Source of the DNA: Paralvinella palmiformis | Taxonomy: Eukaryota; Annelida; Polychaeta; Terebellida; Alvinellidae | Assembly: GCA_025642065.1 (NCBI GenBank) | Contig: JAODUP010000548.1 | Location: forward strand, 518,501-582,500 | Direction of reading: 5' to 3' | DNA: 64,000 bases | Shown here: positions 11,462-23,317 of the stretch, piece after piece | Layout of the letters: each line of letters begins with the position of its first letter | Numbering within the stretch: the first letter of the stretch is position 1 | Translations under genes and position numbers: made by a program | Notes under the pieces: model-generated | Databases searched by the model: none | The model's input: only the letters and a program-made list of their open reading frames with translations | What the model was told of the DNA's origin: nothing

Positions 11462-12496
11462 AAGTACATGAACTTTCACATATGTAAAAGCTTTCACTCA
11501 TCGACTATAAATGTAATAATGTGTATTATGTTATATGTCAAATTAAATGTAATACTCAAATGACTTGGCTGAATATTTCTAACAAAATTGTGCACTTAAT
11601 CTCTACGAGATATACAAGCACTATGATGTACAATTTTGTACTACAAGAGACATTAAGTTAAATTTTCATAACATGCTTCATGCTACAACAGTTTAGATTA
11701 CCCAGTAATTAATAATAGATCATACATTTAAACTTAATTTTATTTTCATATGAAATGTTTGGCCAAACTCATTAATATGAACCAGTAAATGTGTGATTAG
11801 TGTCAACAAGGCTTGTAGAAAATAATATTGTGTTCACTCACAATCATATGATTGTAAAAGCTACCAGTGTGATTCCATATAGTGAATGGTCAAAGTGTTC
11901 ACTGTATGGAGAAGCTATCTCACTATAGTTTTATTTCACTATAGTACTGGTAATTTGATGTGCCTCAAATGTAACATTATAATGAGACTATGCTGTGTCT
12001 CTGTTCATGAAGCAAATTCATTATTGATAATCCCAATTAATTTGAGTAATCAGTGTAACTTATGTTTGCATTTGAAGGAAAATGACAGCATGATGCTGAG
12101 CTGTAACATGAGGACAGCAGCAGCCTTAGAAAGGTAAAACATCTTGCTGGAGATAATGCTTGTGGTGTTGGAGGTGGCACACAGGATAATGTCTGTAACA
12201 ACGTAAATATAACATTATGTATCAAGCAATTGAAATGAAGCCTATGTTTTCTACTACATAAATGTACAATTAAATAAAACAATACTTAGAGTTTTTATAT
12301 TAGATGAAGTTCAAATGATAAATTAATGTCTAAATATTTAGTGTGTTTGTAAAGATATTTATTATGGTATTTCAGAAATGACAAAATGATTATGTAAAGA
12401 TATTAATTTGATATTACATTGGCTGCCCTGTCATTTGAGGGAACATTATTAGTCATTGCACATGTAAATGTCTAGCTTTTAAATGTCATTTACATT
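11462..12496. other. Non-coding AT-rich spacer
   Basis: No supportable gene; reading frames here are short and lack known motifs. Confidence 0.5.
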
Positions 12497-14606
12497 CTAC
12501 TTGCAGTGTTGAAGAAAGAAAATTAACAGAACAGAACTAATCACTGGAATGTATGCATTTCTGGTTGCAATACCACCCACATCCTCCTGTCTTTCACCAC
12601 TGGCATCATCACTATTAGACTCCTCTTCACAATCAAATTCCTCTGGAACAGGCAGTTGTGCTCTAATAACACGATTGTGCAAAACACAACATGCCATCAC
12701 AATCATGCAACAGGTGCCTGGTAATTGTTTTAACAGACCCGTGGTAGAGTGCAGGCATCTGCAATGTAAAAGGTTATTTGTATTACATCCACATTTATTG
12801 CTCAGTTGGGAACTGTATTTAATTGAATCACTCTCAGAGTATTTTTAGATCAAAAGGTATAGAATTTTAAAATGGGTTCTTAGGGGAAATCTTAAAAGTT
12901 GACTGTTTTTAAATGTATGTGAATTTGTTTTGGGTATCTTGTGATGTATATTCCTTGAGATGACTTCTAATGGTCCAGTAGAAATATGGATTTTGTAATA
13001 GTACGCAGAAAATCTTTGACTTTTTAAAACAAATTAAAGTTTGCTTTTGAAAGTATTGATGTTGTCACATAAAATCAGATAAATATCATCTTAAACTGCT
13101 TCATGTTGACATAGTAATTTTTTTAATTAAAATTAGCATGAAATTGTAACTGTTATCTTATTATTAACCTGAATCGTGACTTTAAAACTCCAATACATCT
13201 TTCAACAATGCTCCTGGTGACTTTCAGAGCATTATTATAATGCCTTTCTGATGCTGAGGTCGGATTTAACAGAGGTGTCATAAGCCACTTCAATAAAGAG
13301 TCACCATATAAACCTTGATTAAAAGAATTAAACAAGGGGCTCTGGCGTAGAATAAAAGCATCATGGTTAGACCCTGGCCATCTAGCCTCAACGTCCATGA
13401 TGATAAGTGTTGAATCACATGTTATCTGTTGGAATAATAAATAAATATTCATTGTTTATTCGGGAGACAAACATAACTTTCTATTTTAGTATTTGTTACA
13501 TTTGTTAACATACTACAAAAGAACTATTACAATAAGGAGCTTTTTTGATTGAAACATATATGTATATAGTAACTACTTTGCGAACACTATGACTGGCCCA
13601 GAAATTGTGACACGTGAACACACACATATAGCATGATGCCTTTCACAAAATATGCATGTTGGTCCAGTGAAACGTTTTCAACATAGAAATATAACTGAAT
13701 ACCAAGGAAACCATTGATCAGCTTTTGTTCTACTAGTTCCTGCCAACTCTAACAAACAACAATGCTATATATACTCAAATTTAGTATTTATTCTGTATGT
13801 CATATATAGTGTGCATTTCTATTTTGCACATACTTTACCCACCCTTAATATCTATTGAAGCTTTAACCAAAGCAAATTTAGCCAAAGTTGATTTTATTTG
13901 CATGGTGACTTAATATAATTCATAAAAGTAGGAATATGTTCAAATCATATTTGTTTGTGCATTGACAAATCAAGGAATTAATGCCCCAACATGAAAAACA
14001 TTAATGGGCAAACATGAAAAATCAGTTAAAATGTAGTAAGTAATCAAACTGACTTTTAGTGAGTGACTACTTATAATTAGTAAAGGAACTTATACAAACC
14101 ATCACATTGATGCTATGCTGGCCTTTGCGATTAACAAAAGGATATTCTTCCATTGCTGGCCCTTTTATGTTAATATGTTTGCCATCAACACAACCCAATA
14201 CCATTAGGAAACCTCAGCCCCAGTTGTTGCTTGAAATGAGCCATTATAATTTATATGGAGTGAGTTTAGACAATAAACATGTTGAACTTTAAAATGGTCT
14301 AGCTTATGAAAATTTAATTAAAGATTCAGATGAGAAAATGTTGATTGTGACCCAAAACCATTATCTGGGCAACATGTGCATGTATGTCATGAAATGATAA
14401 GTTAAAATGTTCATACATGTACTCTGGTACTGTAGTATATCTTACCTATCATTTACGGGGTAACATATTTCAGCTGGTGTCTTTGTACAGAGGAATTGGC
14501 AGACTGCCTTAATACATCTATGTACTGTGCTTCAGCTCACTCCGTTGATGCGAGAATGTTCAGACAGAAAATCACCCTTGCTGAAAACTTTTACTGCAAT
14601 CAACAC
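12497..14606 (-). pseudogene. PIF/Harbinger transposase (HARBI1-like), multi-exon, broken
   Basis: Four exons are visible in order on the minus strand. 14606-14446 encodes a helix-turn-helix-like part with TVHRCIKAV; about 14210-14098 has VLGCVDGKHINIKGP and FVNRKGQHSINV; 13425-13169 has RWPGSNHDAF, YGDS, WLMTPLLNP and VERCIGVLKSRF; 12758-12497 has CLHSTTG, ACCVLHN and an acidic tail, ending in TAG. Donors and acceptors are canonical, and the join of the last two exons gives RFRCLH as in the family. The DDE triad is present: Asp at 14184-14186, Asp at 13360-13362, Glu at 13201-13203. Faults are TGA at 14532-14534 and an extra base near 14203. The usual N-terminus is not found. The enzyme would cut and paste Harbinger elements; this copy looks dead. 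Confidence 0.85.
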
Positions 14607-15590
14607 CTACAAGAATTATAAAATATTTATTTAATTTAAGTTATATAATATAGATATTTATACATATCTACTATTGAATTTGTACATAGTTCAATTTCTA
14701 TTTATTAAATATTTAATTATGTAGGTTATATAGCATGAGCTGTAAAATACACATATATATGTTAAAAATACTTACATTGAAGTAATTGTATATTATTCCA
14801 TTTCTAGTTATTAAATATTTAATTCCTATATGTTATATTTTATAACATATACTTTGTTGGAATTTCTGTGTATTTAAATATAATATTTAAGCTTGTAAAT
14901 AAATATCATAAAGTTAAATGGGTATAAGAGAGAGTGTGATGTGTGTATTAATGAAACTGAAGGACTGTTTTGAAATTCTCTTGATATATAAGTTGTTAAT
15001 ACTTGTAATAGTTTTCTTTTTATTGATTACAAAATAATTCTAGTCAATTGATATAATATACTTATTATTGGAATTTGTTGTGCATATATTAAGAAATTAA
15101 AAGAAACTAATCAACAAACATTTACAATGAATAAAAATCTAGTTACAACTAAATATTTTCACATCCATTTGTTTATATAGGTAGGTTTAGTCAGAAAAAG
15201 GTATCTTTCATCAATGCAGTCTGCACAGATCAATTTCTTTTAACTTTTCATCAAAATGAATTACCACAAAATTTCATATTTACATGTTTCTACATAGCAC
15301 TTAACATGTTTCATAACAACAGAAAACGTAGTTTTACGTGCTAGCAGCTATACTCGATGTCTTATCTCATTAAAAAAAACTGAAAAAATGTCGTTTGGCT
15401 TTGATATGAAAACAATGGCCAAAAAGTGAGGTGATGTAGTGTAGCTCAACTCACCTACAGCCTCCTCTTTCTGAATATTACTGAGTGTTTGGAACATACT
15501 GTTGTAAAATACCGTTTGGTAACCATGTTATAAACTGTGGACCCCAACTGCAACTCTGGTAAAACCAAATAAAGATCGCCGTCTGATGCG
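14607..15590. other. Very AT-rich non-coding DNA
   Basis: Rich in TTTAA/ATATT; no gene. The missing 5' exons of the Harbinger transposase would be expected here but no matching open segment is recognised. Confidence 0.5.
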
Positions 15591-15599
15591 TCACGACGG

Positions 15600-18060
15600 C
15601 TTTCGATGTCTTTACCAGACTGCTGCAGCTATCCTACGCCACCACAAGATCTAGAGCACCAAGAGGTTCCCATTGTGGAACATCAATCTAAACATGCCCA
15701 CTTGCAACATGAAGGGAATCCTGATGCTCTTCAAGGACCTTCTGGTTTCTTCTCTAGGGATACTGAGGCCTTCTACAACCTCAAAATAAGAAACTGACTA
15801 TTGAGGGCATCCCCAGCCAGCGCTAGTATGCGATAACATCTTCACAACCTCACCAAGTGAAAGCATGAAGTGGTGATGATCGTAAAAGACCTTGCCCTGG
15901 GGGATGTCTCTCTGGGAGATTTCCTAACAAGTGAATGCTATCTGTGGTTCGTTATAAGGTCCACCGATAACGAGAAGCTGCAATGGAGAGAGAACGCCAG
16001 CTAAGGTATTAAAATCCAGTTCACGAAAAATATGATATTTATATGAATGTTTATTTATGTGTAATAACGGATGCACAACTTAATATCTAACGCGGCCGGT
16101 TTGTCAGCGTAATCAACTAATAACACAGATATTGATAATCTCAGGCGATATTCGCAGCGACTGGATGGCGGCGAATGCAGCAACTGCGTTCGCAAGGAAG
16201 ATGTGGCGAATAGGTTCCACTTGGACCGACACTCAACCATTAGCTGCGTCTAGCGCGGCATCTTTCTTCACATTGTAATTCTAATTTTCACTGTCTAGTA
16301 TAATGACACCTACTATTGTAGACCGGTCGTAAATATGGGCCGATCTCAAAGTTGTAGAACCTGGCCAGCGACTGCGGACCTTCTACCAGATCTTTCAGGG
16401 CGAGACAACACATTATCGACGACTGTTCGGTCACAAAAGCTTTGACCAAGAAAAATCACAATTTTTCTGAACAAGGCTTTTCGGAGCGGCACGCAGAATA
16501 ATTTCACTGTAAGACTCATTTGAAAACGAATTGCCTACGGAGAAACAGCTCTTATTAAAGACTGATCAGCCCGTTCTTTATGATGTTATATCTTTGTAGC
16601 CGTGCTATAATGTTATAACAACTGCATGATCATGTACTACAACGTAGTTGTGGCAATCCACGTCGACACAATTTTTTGGTGTCAGCTGATATACAAATTA
16701 GACTTCGACGGCAGCTGGGCTTAGTAAATACTAAAACTACTAAAGCGAATTTCTGCAGATGAAATAATCGACCAGGTTATTGATGCTCCAAATCCTTTTG
16801 GGCAAGATAATATTCCGAATTCAGTCTACGTTGTTACTAATTTAACAGCTGTACAGTAGAAGAAAGAGAAGCTAGCTACGCTCATGGCTAGAGGGCAAGC
16901 TAAATATTACATGGGTGTTTCAGACCAGATTGTGAGATCGACTCTATGGACAATGATGACATTGAACAGCTTTACTCCCACAATGGGGCACGACTGGGTG
17001 TTGTCATGACAAAGACTCTAGGGTCATTGCGTGTTACTTCCAGTGCCATCAAGAAAACCAACCGATCTCGAGGTCGAACCGTTTGTTGGACACCCGCTAA
17101 GCAGTACCACCTGCGAGCTACACGTATAGATCGTTATGGCATGTTCCTTGTGCCGCTAGCCACAGCCTTAACAACTGCTAAATATTGCCAATTCGGACAA
17201 AGGCATTCCCATATAATATACACAGTTGGTAGAACCAACAATGAAACAGCTTGACACGATGTAACGATGGTGACGACAGAGTAGCTGGTGGAAGAAGTTG
17301 ATAAGCAACGGAAAACTGCGACGTGGCAAAAAGACACCAAAGGGATGGCTTTAGAGCACCTTGGGAGCAATTGATAGGAAGGCTAAACAAGAAAAAATAC
17401 TGATCGAATCTAGAGAGGCTCAGGTTGAAATTCGTCAAGGCAAGCGGCGTTTGTCTTTGACTTCGGAGGAAAGGTCTTGTACTGCTTTTGCCAAGAGCAA
17501 GCACTAGCTCCGCTAACAGCAAAGCAACAAATATTTCGATTGGTACAACTGATTGATTTCCTAGGATGGTTGGAGCAATTGGTTTAGCAGGCATTGCAGT
17601 TTGGGTAAACTGGGAGACTTCTGTCGGTTTGGGGCACCAGTAAAACCAGTTACGGAGCAACTGCCTAAAACGTCTGAATCTTTAAAAATATCCAGCGACT
17701 GAAGGCATACTCTGATTGATTCCGTGGAAATAAAATAAAATTTAACTACTCCAAGTAACAGTATATTTATCATACATATATTTAGTATAAGGTTATTACT
17801 AAGTTACTTCTACAAATAATAAGCAATGTCTTCTCCAGCCACAGATCAAAAGATGCTCGTTAACACACTTTATCACGGCGCGGTAGTCACCAGTCTTATT
17901 ATTAGTTATGCCAAATTCGGCAAAAGTATCTTTGGTGGGAAGAATATAAAAATCGACTTAACGGCATCCCTTGTTGGCATGCTTCTCTCCGACAACTCTT
18001 TTGCTTTGAGTACGAAATACTTATTAATTTAATAAAGGAGTATACCAGCTAATACGCCTT
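15600..18060 (+). pseudogene. Row of decayed intronless reading frames, compact element of unknown type
   Basis: At least four consecutive plus-strand reading segments are visible. (a) about 15600-16020 reads with frame changes and contains FPLWNINLN, MKGILMLF and later GDFLTSECYLWF. (b) about 16735-17160 has ISADEIIDQVIDAPN and YVVTNLTAVQ before TAG 16857-16859, then DIEQLYSHNGARLG and DRYGMFLVPLATALT. (c) about 17250-17720 is more broken. (d) 17826-18032 is given separately. No introns are apparent, spacing is tight and all are on one strand. This layout resembles large virus-like DNA elements such as Polinton/Maverick relatives, but I cannot name any protein, so this is inference. Base composition is less AT-rich than the flanks. 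Confidence 0.4.
17826..18032 (+). CDS. Small unknown ORF with hydrophobic segments
   Basis: An intact ATG-to-TAA frame of 68 codons at the end of the decayed cluster. It contains LYHGAVVTSLIISYAKFGKS and a second hydrophobic stretch, LTASLVGMLLS. It may have been longer: the sequence after the stop continues in a readable way with GVYQ. The only nearly intact member of the row. Function unknown; not obviously a host exon as no splice signals border it. Confidence 0.35.
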   Translation: MSSPATDQKMLVNTLYHGAVVTSLIISYAKFGKSIFGGKNIKIDLTASLVGMLLSDNSFALSTKYLLI

Positions 18061-19334
18061 TGGTGTCGTTAAGGATCTCCACTCACGGTTCACACGGTAA
18101 TTATATATGGGGAAGTGGAAGGGCGTCCAGGTCAATAAATTTTCCAACGTCTCCATTACCAGGGGTCTGACAGTCCTGCAAATATCTCTTTGAAATGTTG
18201 GTCCATTATCGCGGGTAGATACAATTCTTATCGTATTCGTCTATAAATGGACATTTGAACCTGTTTAACTCAAGTAAGGCTTTGGAAACGTTTGTTGGAG
18301 ATCCTTTCTCCTCGCCGAGGAGCTTCTGAGATGCCCACAACCATGACAAAGCCCTGTAGCTGACGTGACACCAACTCCACAAATGACCGGGGCATAATGA
18401 TGTGTTAGGGTCTTTTTCTTATCTGATCATGATGTTGTTGCCTACAGTACTCAAACACACACGAAATACCACAGACTGTTGTCTCCCAGTATGTACGTCA
18501 GGTATAATTGTTGTAACCCCCCCCCCACCATATGGATAGTGTATATAGTTTGTATATATTTGATCAGACTCTTCTATAATTGTTCGTATCAGTGGTAGGT
18601 ATGTATGCTTATTAAGCCCTAGAACCGGCGAGGGTGAATGACCGTCCGCGGGGCTCAGCAAGTATATAAAAAGGAGAAGGGGGGTGGTTGGTGGAAGTTT
18701 CAGTGTCCTTACTGCTCTCTTTTCTTATATGGAAATAATTACACGCATTAAAGGATACACTATTTGATTATATACAGATCGTAATTCTAATCCTAAATAA
18801 TTATATCATATAGCTACATGTATATTAAACGGAAGCCACGTTTTCGAGTACCAAATTCTGCACTAAATCATCGAAACAAATGGTTTCTTTCCGTGTGAAT
18901 TATTATATATTTTGATTAAATTATGAACTAATGAAAGTGACAGAAATCTTGCGCCGTTTGCACGACAACAACAGCAACAACAACAACAGAATAAGACAAA
19001 ATGCGATAACAGTCAATGACATTTTATTACAGAGAGCAAAACACTTTTGTGTCTCAGTATTCATCAAAACACAATACGCCGCTTTTCGATGGTGTGATGA
19101 CAAATAGGTTTAACCAGGTATATCAATACTGATATATGTCACAGGATCAATTACGTACCTACTAGATTTCCTGTTTTTCATAGACGACACCACTACGTTT
19201 TGATCCTGATAAATATACGTGTTCGGAAATTAACTGTTAAAATGGGGTTAGCCATGCACGCCGTGCACGTTGTCGGATAACAACGCTCGCTGAAATTATT
19301 TTAATTCCTTATGTATAACTACGTATTATTATTC
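18061..19334. other. Non-coding, no gene recognised
   Basis: Contains a poly-C run near 18520 and a (TTG/CAA)-type stretch near 18967-18990. The minus-strand frame over the latter encodes a leucine run that is a microsatellite artefact. Confidence 0.5.
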
Positions 19335-19488
19335 TGATGATGATGATGATGATTGGTGTTTTACGGCCACTTTTGTGCACTTGGTAGGCTAAATGGACCG
19401 AGCGACCTCCAAAGGTAATGAAGCGAAGTCAACGATGAAACAACCTTCAGATATGCCCACGCCGAGATTCGAATACGGGTGGTAGTGA
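19335..19488 (-). mobile_element. SINE-A copy 2, head truncated
   Basis: Matches SINE-A copy 1 from the (TCA)n tail (19335-19352) through the body to the B-box complement (GAGATTCGAATACG), then stops before the A-box. Flanks share GTATTATT, a likely short target duplication. Confidence 0.8.
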
Positions 19489-20465
19489 TGTATTATTCCC
19501 GGATCGTGGTATTAATATTGAAAATATAAGTATTTTTAAAGTAATGTTTATCTCGATAGATTTACACGTAAAAAGACGTTCTAACTGGCAATAATAACTT
19601 CGCCATTTCGTCACAAAATGGCTCCGTTGTTTCGCTATAGAAATCACTTAAGTTAATCATGACAGATCTTAATATTCGATAATATGGCACAATTTAAATG
19701 TATCGTGGCCGCAGGTAACACAAACAATTCTCCGAATTTAATCATTTATGCAACGAACAAAAGGCAGAAGTCAGTAATCCAGACACAACCTGATGTACCC
19801 CAGATAAATCCCGCTCCGCACTGACTAATCGATGAATCTGTGAAAAATGTATTGTTTTAGTTGAACGTAATCATGTCGGTTGAAAGATGCGTCATCATAC
19901 TATCAGCTGTATTTTGTTTCGAATTTCGCTGCCTAGCTGCGATGACAATGCCATTTTCTAAACAACGTTATCTCGATGTATGAGCATATGGATGCTCCCT
20001 TCACAGATATAAATACATACGTAAATGCAAATTGGGATGGACGCGGAGGTACAGTGTTGGATATTGGACCAAAGGTCATCTCGCGACCTTTCTGACGCCG
20101 TCATTGAAATGGTGATGTTAGTATTTCTCGGGTTGGCCTTTTTTTCTTCAAAATTTCCGATTGAGTGATAATCAGCTGGGCCGTTGCTAATAATATGCTA
20201 ATTTCAATCCCGTCAATTAGCGGCATCCAGATAGGATAGATTGAAAATAGAAACGTGCCCGCGGCTGATTTTGTGAAGAACTCCGTCGTCTTGTTGGTAG
20301 TAGTGCGTTGGATCATATATTAACTACCACCCGAGTTCAAATCTCGAAAGTACTAACCCCAAAGAAGGTACGTTTCGAGCCTGATGTAACTCTGGACACC
20401 TGCATGATGGGAATGACCGGTCTAAAATCGGAATATATTATTCGCTGTCGAAAGATATCCAGTAC

Positions 20466-20782
20466 TGAGCTCCAGTGGCCTAGCGGTTAAGCACCCGACA
20501 CTTGGTGCCAACGGTCACAGGTTCGAACCCAGCAAGAAGTCGAAACTTTTCTCGGCTCACAAGATCGCTGCCGTCTCCACTGAATTATAAAAAAATATAG
20601 GGGGACGCTAACACCCCCTGACAAGGTAAAATACTCTGGCAGTGACCATCCTCGGGGTATTCTGGCTCCATCTTTCCGTACTGCTCTCCGGTGAGTGGTG
20701 GGGGAGGAGGTTTCTCAACCACTCCAACATAGAGGCTCTGCCGAATAAGCGACAGTTTCCCCGAACAACAAAATAAATAAAT
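20466..20782 (+). mobile_element. SINE-B copy 1 (tRNA-derived)
   Basis: The head has A-box TGGCCTAGCGG (20476-20486) and B-box GGTTCGAACCC (20520-20530), typical pol III promoter boxes of a tRNA. A body of about 230 bp follows, shared with 30050-30415, and then an A-rich end (AAATAAATAAATGA). A perfect 12-bp target duplication GATATCCAGTAC flanks it (20454-20465 and 20783-20794). Confidence 0.93.
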
Positions 20783-21061
20783 GATATCCAGTACAATTTC
20801 AAAATATGGCAAAATGCCATATTGCCAATCTGTGATTTGGTGAAATGCTTCTGGATCTGTCTGGATCTGTCTGTCTGTTCGCAGACTGGGTAGTTCATGG
20901 ACGTAGTTAGAAACGAACGTTGTATACAACTGCAACCAAACTCCGACTAAATGGTTTATTGGAAAGATTAAAATGTGAAACAAGAAGAATATTATTTATA
21001 TTATAATCAAACATTTTAAGCTGACGTATGTGTGCGCGTGCGCGCTAAGTTAACATTATAT

Positions 21062-21101
<40 letters not shown>
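21062..21101. repeat. (AT)n microsatellite
   Basis: About 19 uninterrupted AT units between unrelated sequences. Confidence 0.9.
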
Positions 21102-21104
<3 letters not shown>

Positions 21105-21397
21105 AACTGAGAGGAGTTTTCGTCAATCTGTTAACACATCTAGGATCTTCTTATTTTTCCTAATTACCAAGACTGAGCGTTTTGATCAGAGGCGCCTTTC
21201 CATCCTCCATCTGAATAGAAAAGTTAAAATAAATTGATCTGTTATGAAAATGTCATGACGGATTTCATAAATGATCCGGAACATTTTACAAAGCAGTTAT
21301 TAGTTGTTATGCCGTTGTTCAAAATTGAAAAGCGACGATCTCCGCTTAATTAATGGCAAAATAAAATATCGATTTCGGGTTAGGAAGAAGCCCGACA

Positions 21398-21475
21398 ACA
21401 ATCAGCCAACCAACCAACCAACCAATCAACCAAACAATCAACCAAACAATCAACCAACAACCAAATAAACAAACA
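21398..21475. repeat. (CAAC/CAAT)n imperfect tetranucleotide tract
   Basis: Repeats of CAAC, CAAT and CAAA lie just left of the long palindrome at 21522. Confidence 0.8.
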
Positions 21476-21521
21476 GCCAAAAATACCAAACTAAATAAAA
21501 GAACAGAAACGAGACAATAAC

Positions 21522-21592
21522 ATAGTTAACATGAAAGGTGATCAATACAGTTAAGAATCTTAACTGTATTGATTACCTTTCATGTTAACTAT
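21522..21592. repeat. 71-bp near-perfect palindrome
   Basis: Arms 21522-21556 and 21558-21592 are 35 nt each with a single mismatch, around one central base. The outer part reads ATAGTTAACATGAAAGGT and its complement. It would form a hairpin or cruciform without a loop. No coding or terminal-repeat context is seen. Confidence 0.95.
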
Positions 21593-21891
21593 CTGATTTA
21601 AGATTGTACATTTTCTGACCTCACTCACCTAGTTGTTTCTAATTATACTTTCATGCATGAGTACTTCGTCGGATCATAACCGCACATGAAGCCAATAAGA
21701 CAAGTTTGAGAAGTACATATTCTGTCGGCGTTATCAACTGTATGGGCAAATAGCAAGTCATACAATGATGGGGTTTTGAAGATTATACCCATGTAAGCGT
21801 GCGTAAATATGAGAATATATGTAGGTGTCTGTATGTTTGTGTACTGGAAATGGGGATGAGTGCATGCATGTGCGTCTGAGTACAAGTATCA

Positions 21892-21894
<3 letters not shown>

Positions 21895-21944
<50 letters not shown>

Positions 21945-22000
21945 TGTGTGTGTGTATGTGTGTGTTTCTTTGATTGTGTGTGTGTGTGTGTGTTCGTGGT
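21895..22000. repeat. (AT)n and (TG)n microsatellites
   Basis: AT units at 21896-21940, then interrupted TG units to about 22000. Several reading frames over it encode Ile-Tyr or Cys-Val repeats and are not genes. Confidence 0.9.
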
Positions 22001-22770
22001 GTTTGCTCCTTTCTTTGGCGACATACAATATATCTGAGAAAAATAGGCCTGCTGGCGACTATCCAAAATTAATGAGTGCGTGAGTGTATCAGCGAATGGC
22101 ATGGCTCACGCAGACAAGGAAATATTGTTTTCCATGACACGTCTAGGACTTTTCCAGGGCAAAATTACCATTTTCCAGGATAAAGTATACAAGATTTAAA
22201 AAAAATCCAGATATGCGTGAAAAAGCATATCGAATTGTATTCAATGTGTGATCGATTATTGATTTTTTTATGGTACAGCCTCTTCCTCATCACCCCTTCT
22301 AGCTTTCTGATTCAGCCACTTTTATTTAAATTTATCCGACATCGGATATCAATAATATGTACCGGAAGACATTATCTTCTACAATCGAAGTGTTCACGGG
22401 CAGTATTTTTTCGATGACATTTCCTGATTTTGTAAAATTTAAGGACCTCTCCAGAACCTGGAAAATGAATTTGTTATTTTCAATGACGCGTGGAAACCGC
22501 GGAATGATTGGATGGAGCTTAAGAGCACAATATCGGCACATCAAAGCCGTTCGGTGGCACATTTTTCTTGATTGACAAACCTATGACATGGATGATGATA
22601 CTGAAAGCCGCTGATAAGCTCGCAGGCAAAACGACAGATAAACCCTAGCATCGTTAGATAAAACGGAAATATGTTTCCATAAAGCGTTATTTTGATGTCA
22701 GCTTTATGAATCTTTGTGAATAAGATAAACGACATTAAGATGGACTTTACATAAATAACAAAGAGCATAC

Positions 22771-22854
22771 CGTAACTAAGCCAAATACAGCTGTATCCGT
22801 TACTGGTCGCTTCACAAGTATCCGGCGGGCAATCAGCCATTTGACAGTAGTTTA
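22771..22854 (-). CDS. EGF-type exon 4 of secreted multidomain gene
   Basis: Acceptor TTTCAG and donor GTATGC bound an 84-nt exon, phase 1 at both ends. It joins in frame to the exon at 23201-23317. It encodes a cysteine-rich peptide with NYCQMADC, PPDTC and GYSCIW, which looks like the first half of an EGF-like module, the rest being in an exon further left that I could not place. The gene therefore continues below 22771. Confidence 0.6.
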
Positions 22855-23200
22855 CTGAAATCAGGTTCCAAATTTACAGTACATTAACAATATTATACCA
22901 TAACGCTTAAAATTTATAAACAAATACTCTACATTAAAACTGCGTGTGTTAGTACGCGTGCTTGATTTCTTAAGACCAGTGTTTGATACCTAAAGCCCAT
23001 TTCAGTCGTTCATTATGGAATTCGTACCATGTTGCGTACAACATACATACCACATGCCATTCACTAGCATTAACGATAACACATTACGATAAAAACATTA
23101 CGAACAAAAATATAAACTGGCCAATATAGCTTATGGTGAATATTATGCCTGCTTATTTTAAGGCAAAACCAAGTATTGCGATGCCACTAATCTCACAGAC

Positions 23201-23317
23201 CTGGTATCTCACAGCTGACGCCGATATAGTTATCGGGACACTGACACGTTACACCAACCGCGGTCCTGGCACAACTTCCACCGTTCAGACACCCAGTTAC
23301 CTGGCAGTTGTTTAGGT
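23201..23317 (-). CDS. Complete EGF-like domain exon
   Basis: A 117-nt exon between TTACAG and a GTCTGTGAG donor, phase 1-1. It encodes one whole EGF repeat: NCQVTGCLNGGSC, then VTCQCPDNYIGVSCE, with the six cysteines and the CxCxxxYxGxxC signature. EGF repeats act in extracellular binding. There is no calcium-binding DxxE consensus at the start. It joins in frame with the exons on both sides. Confidence 0.8.

Noticed and set aside
18921..19103. Minus frame ending in a leucine-rich transmembrane-like run
   Set aside because: The run is a TTG repeat; no acceptor site or phase match to the EGF exons to the right.
20585..20983. 132- and 96-codon minus frames
   Set aside because: They cross the SINE-B body and its target duplication; the same frame recurs in the second SINE copy.
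22332..22562. Frame with VLERSLNFTKSGNVIE-like words
   Set aside because: Resembles a common dispersed repeat full of CCAGGAC/TTTTCCAGG words; too diverged to classify and not joined to the EGF exons.
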